This document shows positions 52,425-63,273 of a stretch of 64,000 nt of DNA, in pieces (the stretch's first letter is position 1; the number at the start of each line of letters is the position of its first letter). The notes under the pieces are model-generated. The model was given only the letters and a program-made list of their open reading frames with translations. It had not been told where the DNA came from and did no database searches. A program made the translations under genes and the position numbers. The DNA is from Tenodera sinensis (Eukaryota; Arthropoda; Insecta; Mantodea; Mantidae), in NCBI GenBank assembly GCA_030765045.1, contig CM060964.1, positions 140,946,868 through 141,010,867 on the forward strand, written 5' to 3'.

Positions 52425-52439
52425 CACCTCCTCGTTTGC
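52425..52439 (-). promoter_or_regulatory. copia polypurine tract
   Basis: On minus, AACGAGGAGGTG runs directly into the 3' LTR start TGTTG. This is the expected place of the plus-strand primer. Confidence 0.75.
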
Positions 52440-53790
52440 ACAACTTTACACTTTTCTCTTAGTAATGCATGTCTCTTGGCAGATAATGGTTTAGTTAACA
52501 AATCTACAATCATCAACTCAGTAGGACAATATTTACAACAAATGAGTTACTTATCAACATAGTCTTTAACAAAATGAAATTTTGTGTCTATATGTTTGGT
52601 TCGATTGGAGAATTTCCCACCTTTGTCAAACACAAACAGCTTTGGTTGTCCTCATATATAGTTGTGGCACTACTCAAATCTTGTTGCATATTTCTCAGCA
52701 GTTACTGCAACCATAGTCCTTCTTGGTGTGCTTCTGATAAAGCTATATATTCAGCCTCTGTAGATGATAATGACACACACACTTGTTTTCTGCAGCACCA
52801 GCTGATGACTCCTCCATTTAAGAAAAACACATAACCACAGTTGGACTTCCTTGTTTTGCAGTCTTCTGCCCATTTAGCATCAGTGTAGCCAACAAGTCCT
52901 GCATTTTCTTGAGATGGAATGTTGCTAAGTCTGAGTTTTATACCTGCTGTAGACTTGAGGTATTTTACTACTCGTTTCAACTGTATCCAATCTTCTTGAC
53001 TTGGAACTGAGACTCTTTGAGCCAAAATACTCACACTTGCAGAAATATCTGGTCTTGTATTGACTGATATGTATAACAGACATCCAATCAAATTTTTGAT
53101 ATTTGGTGTTATTCTTCAGCAGATCTGTGCATTCGGATTTCCCATAACTTTGATCCAATGGTGTACCCACCTGCTTTGCATCTGGTAGTCCAAAGCCAAA
53201 TGCAACTTTGTTGATTTAGTCCAACTGGTACAGTTCAAAGTTCCCATCTGAGTCTTTAGTAACTTCAATTCCCAGGTACTGTCTAATGTGACCTAGAGCT
53301 TTGACCTTGAATTGTTTTGACAGGATACTTTCAGCCTCATGTATTACATTTTCTGTCTTTCCAGCAACAATGATGTCATCCACATAGACTAAAATGTAAC
53401 ACCAGTTTCCGTTGACTCTCTTGGAATAAAAGCATTGATCTGTTTTACTTTGTGTGAAGTTAGCGTTTACTATAACTTCATGCACAGCTTCATTCCAAAC
53501 TCTAGCTGCCTGTTCCAGTTCATAAATACTTTTCTTCAATAAGCACACCTTTGAAGTATCTCCTTTGACGAAACCTGCTGGTCGCTTCATGTAAACAGTC
53601 TCGTTCAGTTCACCATGGAGAAATGCAGTTTCCACATCAAAATGATAGATCATTAATTCTTCTTTTGCTGCAACTGATAACGAGGTTCACAGGGTTGTTT
53701 GACGTACTACTGGAGCAAAGGTTTCATCATAATCTTCACCATGGACTGTCGGTTTGTGTCACCTTCTGGAACAGGCTGTTCACCTTCAAT
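52440..53790 (-). pseudogene. copia reverse transcriptase and RNase H
   Basis: Minus-strand pieces: DETFAPVVR (about 53725), FDVETAFLHGEL (motif A), KSIYELEQAARVWNEAV, ILVYVDDIIVAGKTENV (catalytic YVDD, about 53385), QYLGIEV, then after shifts NTRPDISASVSILAQ and YTDAKWAEDCKTRKSNCGYV (first RNase H Asp), SLSSTEAEYIALSEA and, decayed, the EDNQ and VDDLLTKPL-type end (52440-52700). Order is that of Ty1/copia pol. At least three frameshifts. It lies between LTRs and was joined to Gag by deletion of protease and integrase. Confidence 0.92.
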
Positions 53791-53898
53791 AATCTTCTTA
53801 AATAAGTTTTCTTTCATCAAAAGCAACTGTACTTTATATTTCCAGTTTGAATGATTGTTATTATTCAGTTTCACGATGTTGCTTTTGAAGTCTGCCAT
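53791..53898 (-). pseudogene. copia Gag N-terminus
   Basis: On minus, MADFKSNIVKLNNNNHSNWK followed by YKVQLLLMKENLF is the typical copia Gag start (LNG.NY..W...M...L). It continues about 15 codons before the deletion junction (53750-53800) joins it to the RT region. Confidence 0.85.
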
Positions 53899-53989
53899 TT
53901 CATCACTTTAGGTTAACTGCACATCACACGAACTGGAAAATCTCTAAATCTCTTTAAGCCTTGCACTTCACTAGTATTCTTTAATTATG

Positions 53990-54009
53990 CCTCACCTGGG
54001 CCCATAATC
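53990..54009 (-). promoter_or_regulatory. copia primer-binding site
   Basis: On minus, GATTATGGGCCCAGGTGAG follows the 5' LTR. TTATGGGCCCA is the form used by Drosophila copia, which primes from an internal fragment of initiator tRNA-Met. Confidence 0.75.
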
Positions 54010-54233
54010 TGTCGGTTGAGGAAATGGTGTGTATACTTTACTGGAAGCAGGCATAACATGAAAGTGGAAGTTAAACAATTTATTTTGCAGAAAACTATTA
54101 ACTCTTACATGGCTGTTGGTAGGTAAAAGAAAAGAAGAAGACAAAACAAACATACATAAGCAAAATTTTGCTAATACAACAGCATATAACTTCTCATTTG
54201 TGTAAACGTAAATTAATATCAGTTAACTCAATA
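54010..54233 (-). repeat. copia 5' LTR
   Basis: A direct copy of 52203-52424 with about 85-90 percent identity by eye. The outer end has ATA in place of ACA. The divergence implies a moderately old insertion. Confidence 0.9.
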
Positions 54234-54238
54234 AAACC

Positions 54239-54703
54239 AACATTTTCAGAAAGAACAGAGAGTTCAAAAGTGTATAAAAGTTATCATGCTTGAATGCCAA
54301 TATGTTAAGGCTAATGTTATATTACAGACAAATCCTTTAACACCCATAACTAAGCTATCCTTTTTATGAGTGATATAAACATCTGATCAGAAACATTATC
54401 AAGAACCTGGTTAAATAAGTGGAGGAATGCCAGCTTAAGGATAATAATAGGTCTTTGTTTTACATTCAGAGGTCTTGCTTAGACTTAATAACCATAACTC
54501 CCTTTACTCATGTACATTACCACTAACTGCAGAGGCTAGGAAGGCCTTTATAACTCCACAGAATTTTGAGGATGAGAAATGTTTCTAAATATACTTGGGC
54601 TGAGTGAAAAGTATAATGGTTTCCCATAAAGGTAAATAAATCAAGAGCTACCTGATCATTGTGATCTTCTCCTGCTAAGTGATAAGTTGATAACAACACT
54701 ATG
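54239..54703. other. non-coding DNA, nothing recognised
   Basis: A+T-rich sequence between the copia element and the Tigger end. Confidence 0.4.
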
Positions 54704-54912
54704 TACAGTAGAGCCGTGGTTATCCAAGCTCCAACTAACCAAGGTCCCATTTTACAAAGTGTGCTGCGCAAAGTACAAATAGAAATGGAGCAGCTAGCTC
54801 AAAGATTGGCAGATGAAACCATGTAGCTGAGTGGATCAACATAAAGGAACAACCACAGAACACCTAGGCAGACTCGAAGTAAGGTAGATATCGCTTTCTC
54901 CTTGTTTAACCA

Positions 54913-57389
54913 CAGAGGGGCCGAGCTTACTGCATGGTTGCTATAGCAACCATGATGTCACCCACTTAAGGTTGTTTGAGGGGGAATAAAGTGAAGTAGA
55001 TGGAATTCTTTCTCGGTGCTACTTCCTGGCTGTGAAACACATGTCTATTGCTGTTTGCGTTTAGTGGAGTAATGTTTTAAATATGAATCCTGCTTATGAT
55101 ATAGTGTGCATTTTATTAGAAACACCTTTTCACGTTGAAAAGACAAAGATAAGAAGAAAGTTTTAAATTGTGGGTGCTCTACTGAATCTCTACAAATATG
55201 TGGCACGAAAGAAGTGAAACATTCAGGAAAATGCTACAATCTTAGTTTTTAAACAATCGTGGTTTGTGAAATTTCCATGGTTGTGCTCCTCCCCAACTCT
55301 GCAGAAATTGTTTTGTTGGATATGCTTGCTTTCTAGCAATAAAACCAAAATTTGGAATAGAGGATTTGCTGCTTTGTTGAATATAACACGTTCATTACAC
55401 AAACGCTCAGATTCGGTAGAGCATTTAAAATGCCAGGTTAATTTGAAAGCTTTTGAAAGAAATTGAAATACAATTTCAGATGTACTAAAGGAGAATTCTA
55501 GACTGTAAAACATGCAGTTTAATGAAAATGTACGTCTGAACAGGCTTTTCCTGCAGTTAGTGATTGATACAGTACTCTATTTAAGCAAGCAAGAATTAGC
55601 ATTCCACAGTCACAATGAAACAACAGGCTCAATTAATCGTGGAGGTTTTAAGGAACTGCTGAAGTTGCTGGTATCTAGGAGTCCTATAGAAATACAGAAC
55701 CAATATTCCAAGATAAAAAGTGTGTTCAGTGGCAAATCATGTAGTATACAAAATGAACTACTGGATTTCATCTTATCGTCCAATATGACATTACGTTGGA
55801 GGATGTTATTTTATTTTTTTTAAAAAAAAAGGATTGCATTTTGGAGTATATCAATGCATTTGTAAAAATTGAATTGGAAACTATTGATTTTTTTTTTCTG
55901 TCCAGATAGATGATACGACAGATATTACACGGATGTCTCAGTGTTCAGTAATAGTGAGGTATGTTAATGGTGAAGGAGCGTTTCTTAGGTTTCTATGATG
56001 TAAGTGCCGAGAGAACATCAGAAATGCTGTTTATTTTATTTGACATCTTGGAACTATTTGGCTACAAGGAGAAATTAGTAGGGCAGTGTTATGGTGGTGC
56101 AAGCGTGATGTCTGGCCATTTAAATGGACTCCAGAAAGAAAATAAGGAAAAAGCTCCTATCGCAGTATTTGTTCACTGTTTTGCATGTCTAAAGCTAGTC
56201 TTGAAACAAAGTTGCAAAAAATACAAGTGTCATACCTATATTTTTTTCTTCTATTACTGGAATTCCTACCTTTCTCTGTCACTCAGCAAAGAGGACCTAT
56301 GCAATTACTTATATATCGGGACCACACATTCCAACTATAACACCTTTCCACTGAAGCTCCAACTCAAAACTGTTGTGTGTAATTGTGGATGATTGGCAAA
56401 AGTTTAAAGAGGTTTTTGAAGCCATAGCTTTGTGTGAACAGTCTGATGATAATTCCATTCTGCTTGCCAGAGGCTTTCTGAATGAGATGAACAATTTTGA
56501 ATTTGCATTTCTGGCAGTAGGTTTCATGACATATTTTATTTGACAGATATATTGTTTGATGTTTTGCAGAAGAGGTCACTGTATGTAAACTACTGTGTAT
56601 AAAAAATAAGGACCACTTGTGAAATGTTAAGAAGCAAGATGAATGAACTGTAGATTTCAATTTGGTTTGAAAAGCCAACAAAATGGCGGATATTCGACTC
56701 GCACGAGAGTACAATTCCTTTTCTCAGGATGAGCATGTTCAAGCCTTGTATTACAAAATTGTGGATCATGTTTTCATGGAAATGAATGAAAGATTTCGTA
56801 ATTTTGAAAATTTTAATTTGTTTGCCTGGCCAATACTAGAAAATTTGAAGAATACCACACATGTTTTCCTTCAAGTGCACTTGAAAACTTGCAAAATTTC
56901 TTTGGACCTGTATTCACCAAGACACAATGTTTAAGAAATGACCTTTCTATCATGTATGCTGATGAGAAGTACAGAAATATTCCCACCGGAAATATTTTAG
57001 AAATGCTTAATGTGGATAAGGACTTCTTTATGGATACTTATAAACTGTTCTCCCTTATTCTGTCAATCTCTTCTACTACAGCATCCGTGGAATGAAGCTT
57101 TTATTGTCTAAAGTGTATAAAAGCATACCTGAGGAATGCAATGTCAGAAGAGAGACTTTCTTCTTTAGCGAAGATTTCCATTCAGAAAGAACTTCTAGTG
57201 CAATTTTATTAATAAAAACGCAGCCATTCTATGAAGACATTACCAACAAGTTTGCAGCCTTAAAGGACCAAAGGATTGATTTGGTGTACAAGAAATAGGT
57301 CAGTACAATTATTAAAATTTTTATAAATATAGGTATCCTTTTCTTTCTCACTAACTCTTCCCTGATTTCCCAGCCACGAGCCGCCACTG
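54913..57389 (+). mobile_element. hAT element inside the Tigger element
   Basis: The right end, on minus from 57389, is CAGTGGCGGCTCGTGGC, a clear hAT-type terminus directly followed by Tigger coding sequence. The left end is uncertain: CAGAGGGGCCGAGC at 54913 is the best candidate, but the flanking 8-mers do not match. It contains a plus-strand transposase relic. Confidence 0.6.
55200..57297 (+). pseudogene. hAT transposase relic (DUF4371/ZMYM1-like)
   Basis: Plus-strand fragments: a TTF-type zinc-finger-like start (FVKFPWLC..), RSLHKRSDSVEHLKCQVNLK, DUF4371 (YLSKQELAFHSHNETTGSIN, GGFKELLKLL), QIDDTTDITRMSQCSVIVRY (first catalytic Asp, 55906), GQCYGGASVMSGHLNGLQ (second Asp block, 56080), FVHCFACLKLVL, and the C-terminal SSTTASVE...CLKCIKAYLRNA at about 57068-57145. 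Order and length fit a ZMYM1-like transposase of some 650 residues. At least six frame changes and several stops. Confidence 0.8.
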
Positions 57390-57600
57390 CAATGATGACA
57401 TTGAAATAGAGAATGAGAAAATCAGCCACAGTGAAGGATGTAAATTGATAGGAAAGACCATCGAGTAGCTAGATCAACAGTTAGAGATAACTTCAACTAA
57501 CCTTCTACTCTTACAACAATTACATGAAATGTCAGCAAAGAAACAAGTGACTTCCGTTAAACAGAAAACTCTTTCGAATTTCTTAAAGAAATTACTTTTT
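57390..57600 (+). pseudogene. Tigger transposase C-terminus with PCNA-box-like motif
   Basis: The reading after the hAT end gives NDDIEIENEKISHSEGCKLI, EQQ-type helix (LDQQLEITSTNLLLLQQLHE) and KQKTLSNFLKK (57553-57590). The last piece fits the PCNA-interaction box pattern Q..L..FF known in pogo transposases, with the second aromatic replaced by Leu. This is the usual C-terminus of Tigger-type proteins. It is broken by one stop. Confidence 0.65.
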
Positions 57601-57879
57601 TTTGACTGGAACATATACACACTATATGTATGTATCATAGTTTCTTTTTATTCAGTACTTTTGTTTTATTTTTATTTGCATGTCGGGGAACTGTGCCTAA
57701 TGTGGAAAATGTTCCAAATATGGGGAGTGGTGGAATATGTGGTAAGGAGGTGCTGCAGCTGTGATAAATGATACTTAAAGTGACATGTGTGAAAGTGTTG
57801 TAGTCGTAAATTCTAACACAGGATCCTTACCTTTTATGTGTCAATGTATTTGTACGTATCCCAGAAGTCTTTCAGTCCT

Positions 57880-58130
57880 CTCACACATATTCAGATTCAG
57901 CTTTATTCACCAATTGTAATAGTTTTACAAGGTTTGTCATATAAAAAAAGTTATAACATTATTTACAATATAACAAATTATTTACACTGTAACCATTTAC
58001 CCTATAACAAATTACAACAAATGTTATGAGGAAAGGTACTGTTTTCTATATATACAATTTTATTTCCTTAATCCAGTAAGGTAAGTGATTGTATAATTCT
58101 TTTGCATTGGTTTCAATACATCTGTTTCAT
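57880..58130 (-). repeat. possible LINE 3' end on minus
   Basis: On minus the segment ends GAATAAAGCTGAATCTGAAT, an AATAAA signal followed by TGAATC units, like the LINE tail at 13206-13230. No RT motif was found upstream on minus, so this is tentative. Confidence 0.25.
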
Positions 58131-58429
58131 CATCATTTAAGAAAGGGAAGCTTTATTAATGAACTGAATATTGTAATAGAATTAGTTTTATTTGGGCTTT
58201 CATCCCATGTCTTATTTAATTTGTGGATATTTTCACAAAAGAGAAATAAATGTTTACAAACTAAGACTAGTCTGATCCTAATATGTGGAAGTTGTGTTAA
58301 GTCGAATATGAGGCTCCCTATATTAGGAACACCATTTCTTCCCGGTGTAGAATGTATTTTGAATGGCTCAGAAAATTAATAAAAGTATGGTTATGTATTA
58401 TCAGATTAGGACCAGCTCTCTACAAATGC

Positions 58430-58790
58430 TAAAGATTGAGGAAAATATGAGGAACAAGAAGGAAGCTGAATGAAGAAAGTCATGAGTGCCTAAAAAGAAA
58501 ACACAGAGAAAAAGAACTTGGTAAAGGAGGAAATTCTGTGGAAAATGTCCCAAGTAATCTTTACAGGGTGGCTGGTAACAAGGCAATTTCTATTTGTAAC
58601 TGATACTTCTGATTCCAAGAAGAACACCGTTCAGCTTGAAGATTCAGATAAACATTTGTCAGAAGATGAGGAAAATCTCCTGTTCTGTGCTAGACGATCT
58701 TCAGAAGATGAAAGTGAAAACTGGATTCATTTCTGCAAATGCTTCAAATGAAGACACTCACTTTATGTAGGCTTATATACAAGTTGTTTA
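58430..58790 (+). pseudogene. pogo-like transposase C-terminal zinc-binding tail
   Basis: A basic, Lys/Glu-rich linker (KIEENMRNKKEAE) is followed by SEDEENLLFCARRSSEDESE and NWIHFCKC (58670-58740). This resembles the C-terminal acidic and Cys-containing tail of insect pogo-like DDE_1 transposases (C..C..F..D..GE.WI.C..C..W.H..C). Part of the Cys/His set is missing. It could belong to the Tigger or to another pogo copy. Confidence 0.4.
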
Positions 58791-59435
58791 TTTTTTATTG
58801 GTGTAAATGATTTGATCACACAAACCTTCAATTTCTCTATAACATAGAATTTTTAAGTTTCTATTTTTATATCAGTTACTCAAATTTGATATTGAAGGTC
58901 AATGACTGTGCTATTCAAAGGATTAATTATATATTACTTATATTAAAATTACCTTTCAAACCTAGATAACAAACCACCTTCACAAATTTATATTATTTGT
59001 TTATTCCTAACATCTCCCCATAATAGGTACACAGTATCCTAATATGGGGAGAATGCTACTGTTTTCAAAAACCTGCTACAATTATGTTACCCTGATAAGT
59101 ATTGCACCAAAAGTCCTTACAGCAAATAAGGTTCTTATAAGATGCATGAAGTTGTTTTCCAAGTTAAAACCATTGTTTGATATTTTGCAGCTCTATAATT
59201 AAATTAATAACAAATTACTCCCAATATTAGGATCAGTTTCCCTACATAATTTTTTTCATTTGATAATAGAGAAGATGCCTTTTTTTCACATATGTGACCA
59301 TATTTTCATTAATTTCACCAGTTTGCCATATGTTTGCCTCCTCTCGAGTTTTGACAGAGTCCATGTTATCCGAATTTTATATTATCCGTGGTACTGTTGG
59401 TCCTTCTTACCTTGGATAATTGGGGCTCTTCTGTA

Positions 59436-60170
59436 TATATAAAATGTTTGACTTAATTGACTTAAAAAAATGGTGCATGTGTAATTAGTAGGTATGAACA
59501 ACTACAGGACTCTGGAACACAGGTATATTCTAAGGATGTCAGTGTATTGGACAATCAAGTCAATCATACAAGCCTTAATAATCACTCTTTCCATGAGCTC
59601 ACGAGAAACAAAGGTATGATCACTTGAAATTTCAAATAGAATTACTTAAAACACTGGAAATGTTAAAGCAACCATAACATGCTGAGAAATATTTAATTTG
59701 ACATAAACTGAATCTTCTAATGAGCTTTATGATTATCCTACAAAGATTTATAAAATAAATGATGTCCAAATTATAAGGAGTGAAGAGATTTTAACAGGCT
59801 ATTCATAGAAAACCCAATGCCTGATTTAAGCAAGGAGTGTATTCATTTGGATTTATTACTGAGTCTATTTTTAACACATCACTTAGTATATTTAGGAATG
59901 GATTGGTTAATATCCCTATGACCATCAGTTACACAAAATAATAGATATAGCTAAAGAAAATGGATTCTAAACTGAGACAATAAGTACATAAGAAAATAAA
60001 CAAAGCCATGAATAGAAGGAGCATAAAAGAGATCAGCACACTCATTCCAAATGAAAAAGACAAGATTTTCAGGAAACTCACATACCACCCATTAGATTTC
60101 CACAAATCCCAGAGGGACTTCAAATAGCACATCACTTTTGTTCCAGAAAACATTTATTCCCTTAAGAACT
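59436..60170. other. no gene recognised
   Basis: A+T-rich sequence. A plus-sense stretch near 60010-60130 (HKKINKAMNRRSIKEIS) looks protein-like but is unassigned. Confidence 0.35.
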
Positions 60171-60238
60171 CAGTTCGCCTGAGGATGACACACAAATGTG
60201 TCGAAACGATCGTTGTGTGAAATATTGAGTGTGACTCA

Positions 60239-60292
60239 ATTTGTTGAAGTGAAGTGTCTCTAATTACTTTGTGTTATTTGTGGATATAAACA
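60239..60292. repeat. direct repeat copy 1, Penelope-like tail motif just upstream
   Basis: TGAAGTGAAGTGTCTCTAAT ... ACTTTGTGTTATTTGTGGAT recurs at 61241-61294. Just before it, CTGAGGATGACACACAAATG and TGTCGAAACG (60179-60210) recall the DNA at the ends of Penelope-like elements. Confidence 0.5.
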
Positions 60293-60749
60293 ATAATGTT
60301 TGTTTGTTCTCTATGACAAATTCTTGCAAGATCAGGCTAATGATGGAGTGCTCTAGGCTTTCAATTACTAGCTCTATCATTATCTTCAGAGAATACCTTG
60401 TAATATTTCTAGATAGATATTATAATCAGTGCATATGAGCTGCCGGTTAGCCTATGGAGGTCTATGAGTAGGAGTACAGGAGTATATAGTGGAGAACAAT
60501 AACAGGCATGTTGAGTTTTAGACATTTTGCTGGTGGGTGTAAATAGCACAGGCTGGGACAAGCTCCATATGAGAGTACAGGAGGGTACTGCAATTTCTGA
60601 TTGATTAAATTTGTATTCCAACTGCTTTCTTATGTCAAAAAAGGCACTTCATCCCACCCAAAAGTGTGATATGAGATTTTGCAAAAAAGTTTACTTTGAG
60701 ATCCATTGAATCCAAGAAAAAAGAAGACTTTTGGAAAAATTTGCATGTT

Positions 60750-60753
<4 letters not shown>

Positions 60754-60833
<80 letters not shown>

Positions 60834-60883
60834 CGTGCGTGCGTGTGTGCATGCGTGTGTGCGTGTGTGTGTGTGTGTGTGTG
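60754..60883. repeat. (TG)n microsatellite with GCGTG variants
   Basis: About 130 bp of TG units with GCGC and GTGC interruptions. Cys-Val and Thr-His frames through it are artefacts. Confidence 0.95.
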
Positions 60884-61240
60884 TTTTTTCCCTGTTTCTG
60901 TTTATCTGTTTGTACACCACATATCTACAAATAAAATTGTATGAGTACCACATTTCATTTAATTTTAATTTAAAAGGTTAAAATTAGCTATGGTGTACTT
61001 TATGACAGTAATGTACACTTGTTATTTGGATTAATTCCTGAGTCAATTTTGTAACACTACATCACTTACTCCATTTAGAAAACATGCTTCCTATCATTCG
61101 TTCTTGGTCGACTGCTGGCTAACTGCTTTGCATTAGTATGTTGTTTCGTGACACCTCATAATTGAAAACTGTGGTTCCTGTTCTTCCAAAGTAAATATTT
61201 TCTCAAACTATAAGTGTTGCTTTTCCTGAAATGCTTTTCA

Positions 61241-61294
61241 ATTTATTGAATTGAAGTGTGAGTCTCTCATTACTTTGTATTACTTGTGGATAAA
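61241..61294. repeat. direct repeat copy 2
   Basis: Matches 60239-60292 at about 80 percent by eye over 50 bp, in the same orientation. Confidence 0.5.
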
Positions 61295-61369
61295 TTTGCT
61301 TCACTGTTAATAGCTTCAGGTGTGTACATTTAAATTATTGTTTATATGTTTACTGCATTTTCTCATCAC

Positions 61370-61460
61370 CAGGGTTAGGATTTTTAGGAGCAAATTTAAG
61401 ATGAAAAAAGGAAGGGTAAAGGTGCTCAAATAAGGTAAAAAATGGGAAAAAAAAAGGTGC
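61370..61460. mobile_element. probable 3' terminal region of the same hAT
   Basis: CAGGGTTAGGATTTTTAGG at 61370 has the CAGGG start of hAT ends, and AAAGGTGCTC/AAAAGGTGCTGG follow at 61426 and 61452. Similar AAAAGGTGC units recur on the other side at 63890 and 63983, as expected for subterminal transposase-binding repeats. The matching right end would lie outside the window. Confidence 0.4.
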
Positions 61461-61689
61461 TGGTTTATTCAACTAATTCAAAAGCTTCTCTTTCCTCTAT
61501 TCTAATGCATTGAATTACAAACAAGTACATCAAATTATCACTCATCAAAAGAAGGAAAACACATGAAGCTGCTATACTTCAAGACATTAAACGTCTCTAC
61601 ATTTTTAAAAGTAAGTCTGTTTCTATTAGAAGATAGAATGTTTCTGTAGATGCTAAAGCTTGTTTCGACATCCACAGAAACCAGTGGGG

Positions 61690-63273
61690 TAAGTCTTGTA
61701 TTCATTCAGAATGGCAATTCTTCAGATGTGGCGAAATCCTCAATGTCTGGATTCTTCTGGACTAAACTCAAGTTTGTCTTTGGCAAAGCCATCTAACTTC
61801 TCCCTCACAGAAGTAAAAATATCCCACTCTTTATCTTTTTCCAAACCTTGTTCTTCTAATAGTTTAATAGCTGCAGTCAGGTAATTGTAACTATGGACAC
61901 AATATAGTTCTGTCTGCAAATTATGTATTTCCTCCGGTAACAGAAGTTGTTGTGCCTTGGAAATTGCACCTGCGTCGGCTGGATCCAAAGAAAGCACCAA
62001 GTCTAACCTTGTCAAAATTCTCACACAGCATAGCAGCACACTCGATCCAAGATCCCCAGTGAGTAATGACTGGGAAATTTGGAAGGGATAGGCCAGTGGT
62101 TTCCTTGTAAACCACAACACGATTCAGAGCTAACAGCAGAATCTTCTTCAGGGCAGAGACGAACTGATTTGCAATGTCGTATTTGTTCCTTATGGGTTCA
62201 CAAACCTGTGAAGGGCATGAACCAAGCATGTCCCATGCTTCAACTTAGGAAATAAAGGCTTCAGTTGGTTAACAGCTGAAACCATGTCTGGAGCCTGGTC
62301 CGTAACCATAAGAAGAAGTTTTTCAATCTTGATACCAGCAGGCCAGAGTTTTTGACAAAAGTCCACAATTGATTGCAGTACTGTACTGGCATTGGCTTTC
62401 TTCAGCTCATTTGTTTTTAACAACATGGGTTTAACTTTCTCTCCTGCTAAGGGAAAAACTAAAATGTTCAAAACAGATCGTTCCATTGAGTCTGTTTCAT
62501 CCCCAATAATTCCCACATCATAATCAGACACTTCCTCCTTGATTCTTTGTATGGTTTTCCAGTAAACAGGCTCCATGTAGTTTTTTCTCAAAGTATTCTC
62601 ATTCGGCATTGACATCTTTGTGTATTTTTCGAGAAATCCCTTGATGGTTTGATGGTTCACCTTATTGAGAGGAATTCCTGCTTGTGTAAGAGCTGCACAC
62701 AACTCAATGTTGATTTCCTTAAAATTTTGGCTTTTTGAAGAACTGTGTTGAAACACATTTTGTAACAGAGTCTGCCATGATTTGTTTCACTGAAGGGTCT
62801 TGTTCATTTGATGCTTAGAACTGGAAATGTGCTGTTTGATGCAATTTCACTGGCTGTTGTTGTTTGTAGTGTTTAACGCCCGCTTTTACTACTACAGCAC
62901 CACAGGAGGTGACACCGATGATACATGGAATGAAGATGGAGCACCAGTGGAATGAGATGGCAGGGGAAACCGGAGCACCCGAAGAAAACCCACCCTGATG
63001 CCGCTTCGTCCACCATGAATACCACATGCCTGAGATCGAACCTGGGCCGCCTAGGTGGTAGGCGAGCGTGCTAACCGCTCGGCCACGGCACCCCCAATTT
63101 TGCTGGTGTTTCTCTTCTAACGAAATTCCTGAATTGCAAATAGTACATCGAATAACAGTTCCATCTGTGTCTATGAAATCTTGTTTGAATTCCTGAGCCA
63201 GAACAATAAGTTGAGCACTGGACACCTTTAGTATGGTAAAATCTAGTAATACACTCATTTTGTAATGTAACAA
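61690..63273 (-). pseudogene. hAT transposase relic split by a SINE
   Basis: Minus-strand pieces: a BED-like zinc finger start (DTDGTVIRCTICNSGISLEE, 63165) cut by a SINE at 63093, resuming at 62866 with CIKQHISSSKHQ, then a 188-codon open stretch (62756-62190) with IGIIGDETDSM-type (DVGIIGDETDSMERSVLNIL) and MVTDQAPDMVSAVNQLKPLF catalytic blocks and CLVHALHRF. Next, in shifted frames, ITHWGSWIECAAMLCENFDK and LDPADAGAISKAQQLL to the end near 61740. This belongs to a hAT group with DUF659-like core, different from the other hATs here. One to two shifts only, so it is relatively young. Confidence 0.8.
62867..63093 (-). mobile_element. SINE family 2, copy B, inserted in the hAT
   Basis: On minus the tRNA-like head GCCGTGGCCGAGCGGTTAGC with B box GGTTCGATCTCAGG, the same body as 33914-34150 (GGTTTCCCCTGCCATCTC, TCCATGTATCATCGGTGTC) and the end AAAAGCGGGCGTTAAACAC. 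It interrupts the zinc-finger region of the hAT transposase. Confidence 0.88.

Larger units (their letters stand above)
52203..54233 (-). mobile_element. copia-type LTR retrotransposon, internally deleted
   Basis: 222- and 224-bp LTRs (52203-52424 and 54010-54233) flank a minus-strand interior of 1.6 kb. Five-base duplications AAACC lie outside both ends (52198-52202 and 54234-54238). A primer site and polypurine tract are present. Gag start, RT and RNase H remain; protease and integrase are deleted. Confidence 0.93.
54706..59433 (+). mobile_element. Tigger/pogo-type transposon enclosing other insertions
   Basis: The left end CAGTAGAGCCGTGGTTATCC (54706) and the right end read on minus from 59433, CAGAAGAGCCCCAATTATCC, are matching Tigger/pogo-type inverted repeats. 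Each is flanked by TA (54704-54705 and 59434-59435). The interior holds transposase C-terminal sequence, a hAT and other inserts. The central transposase is missing. Confidence 0.75.

Noticed and set aside
60696..60981. Cys-Val and Thr-His repeat frames
   Set aside because: Translations of the TG microsatellite.
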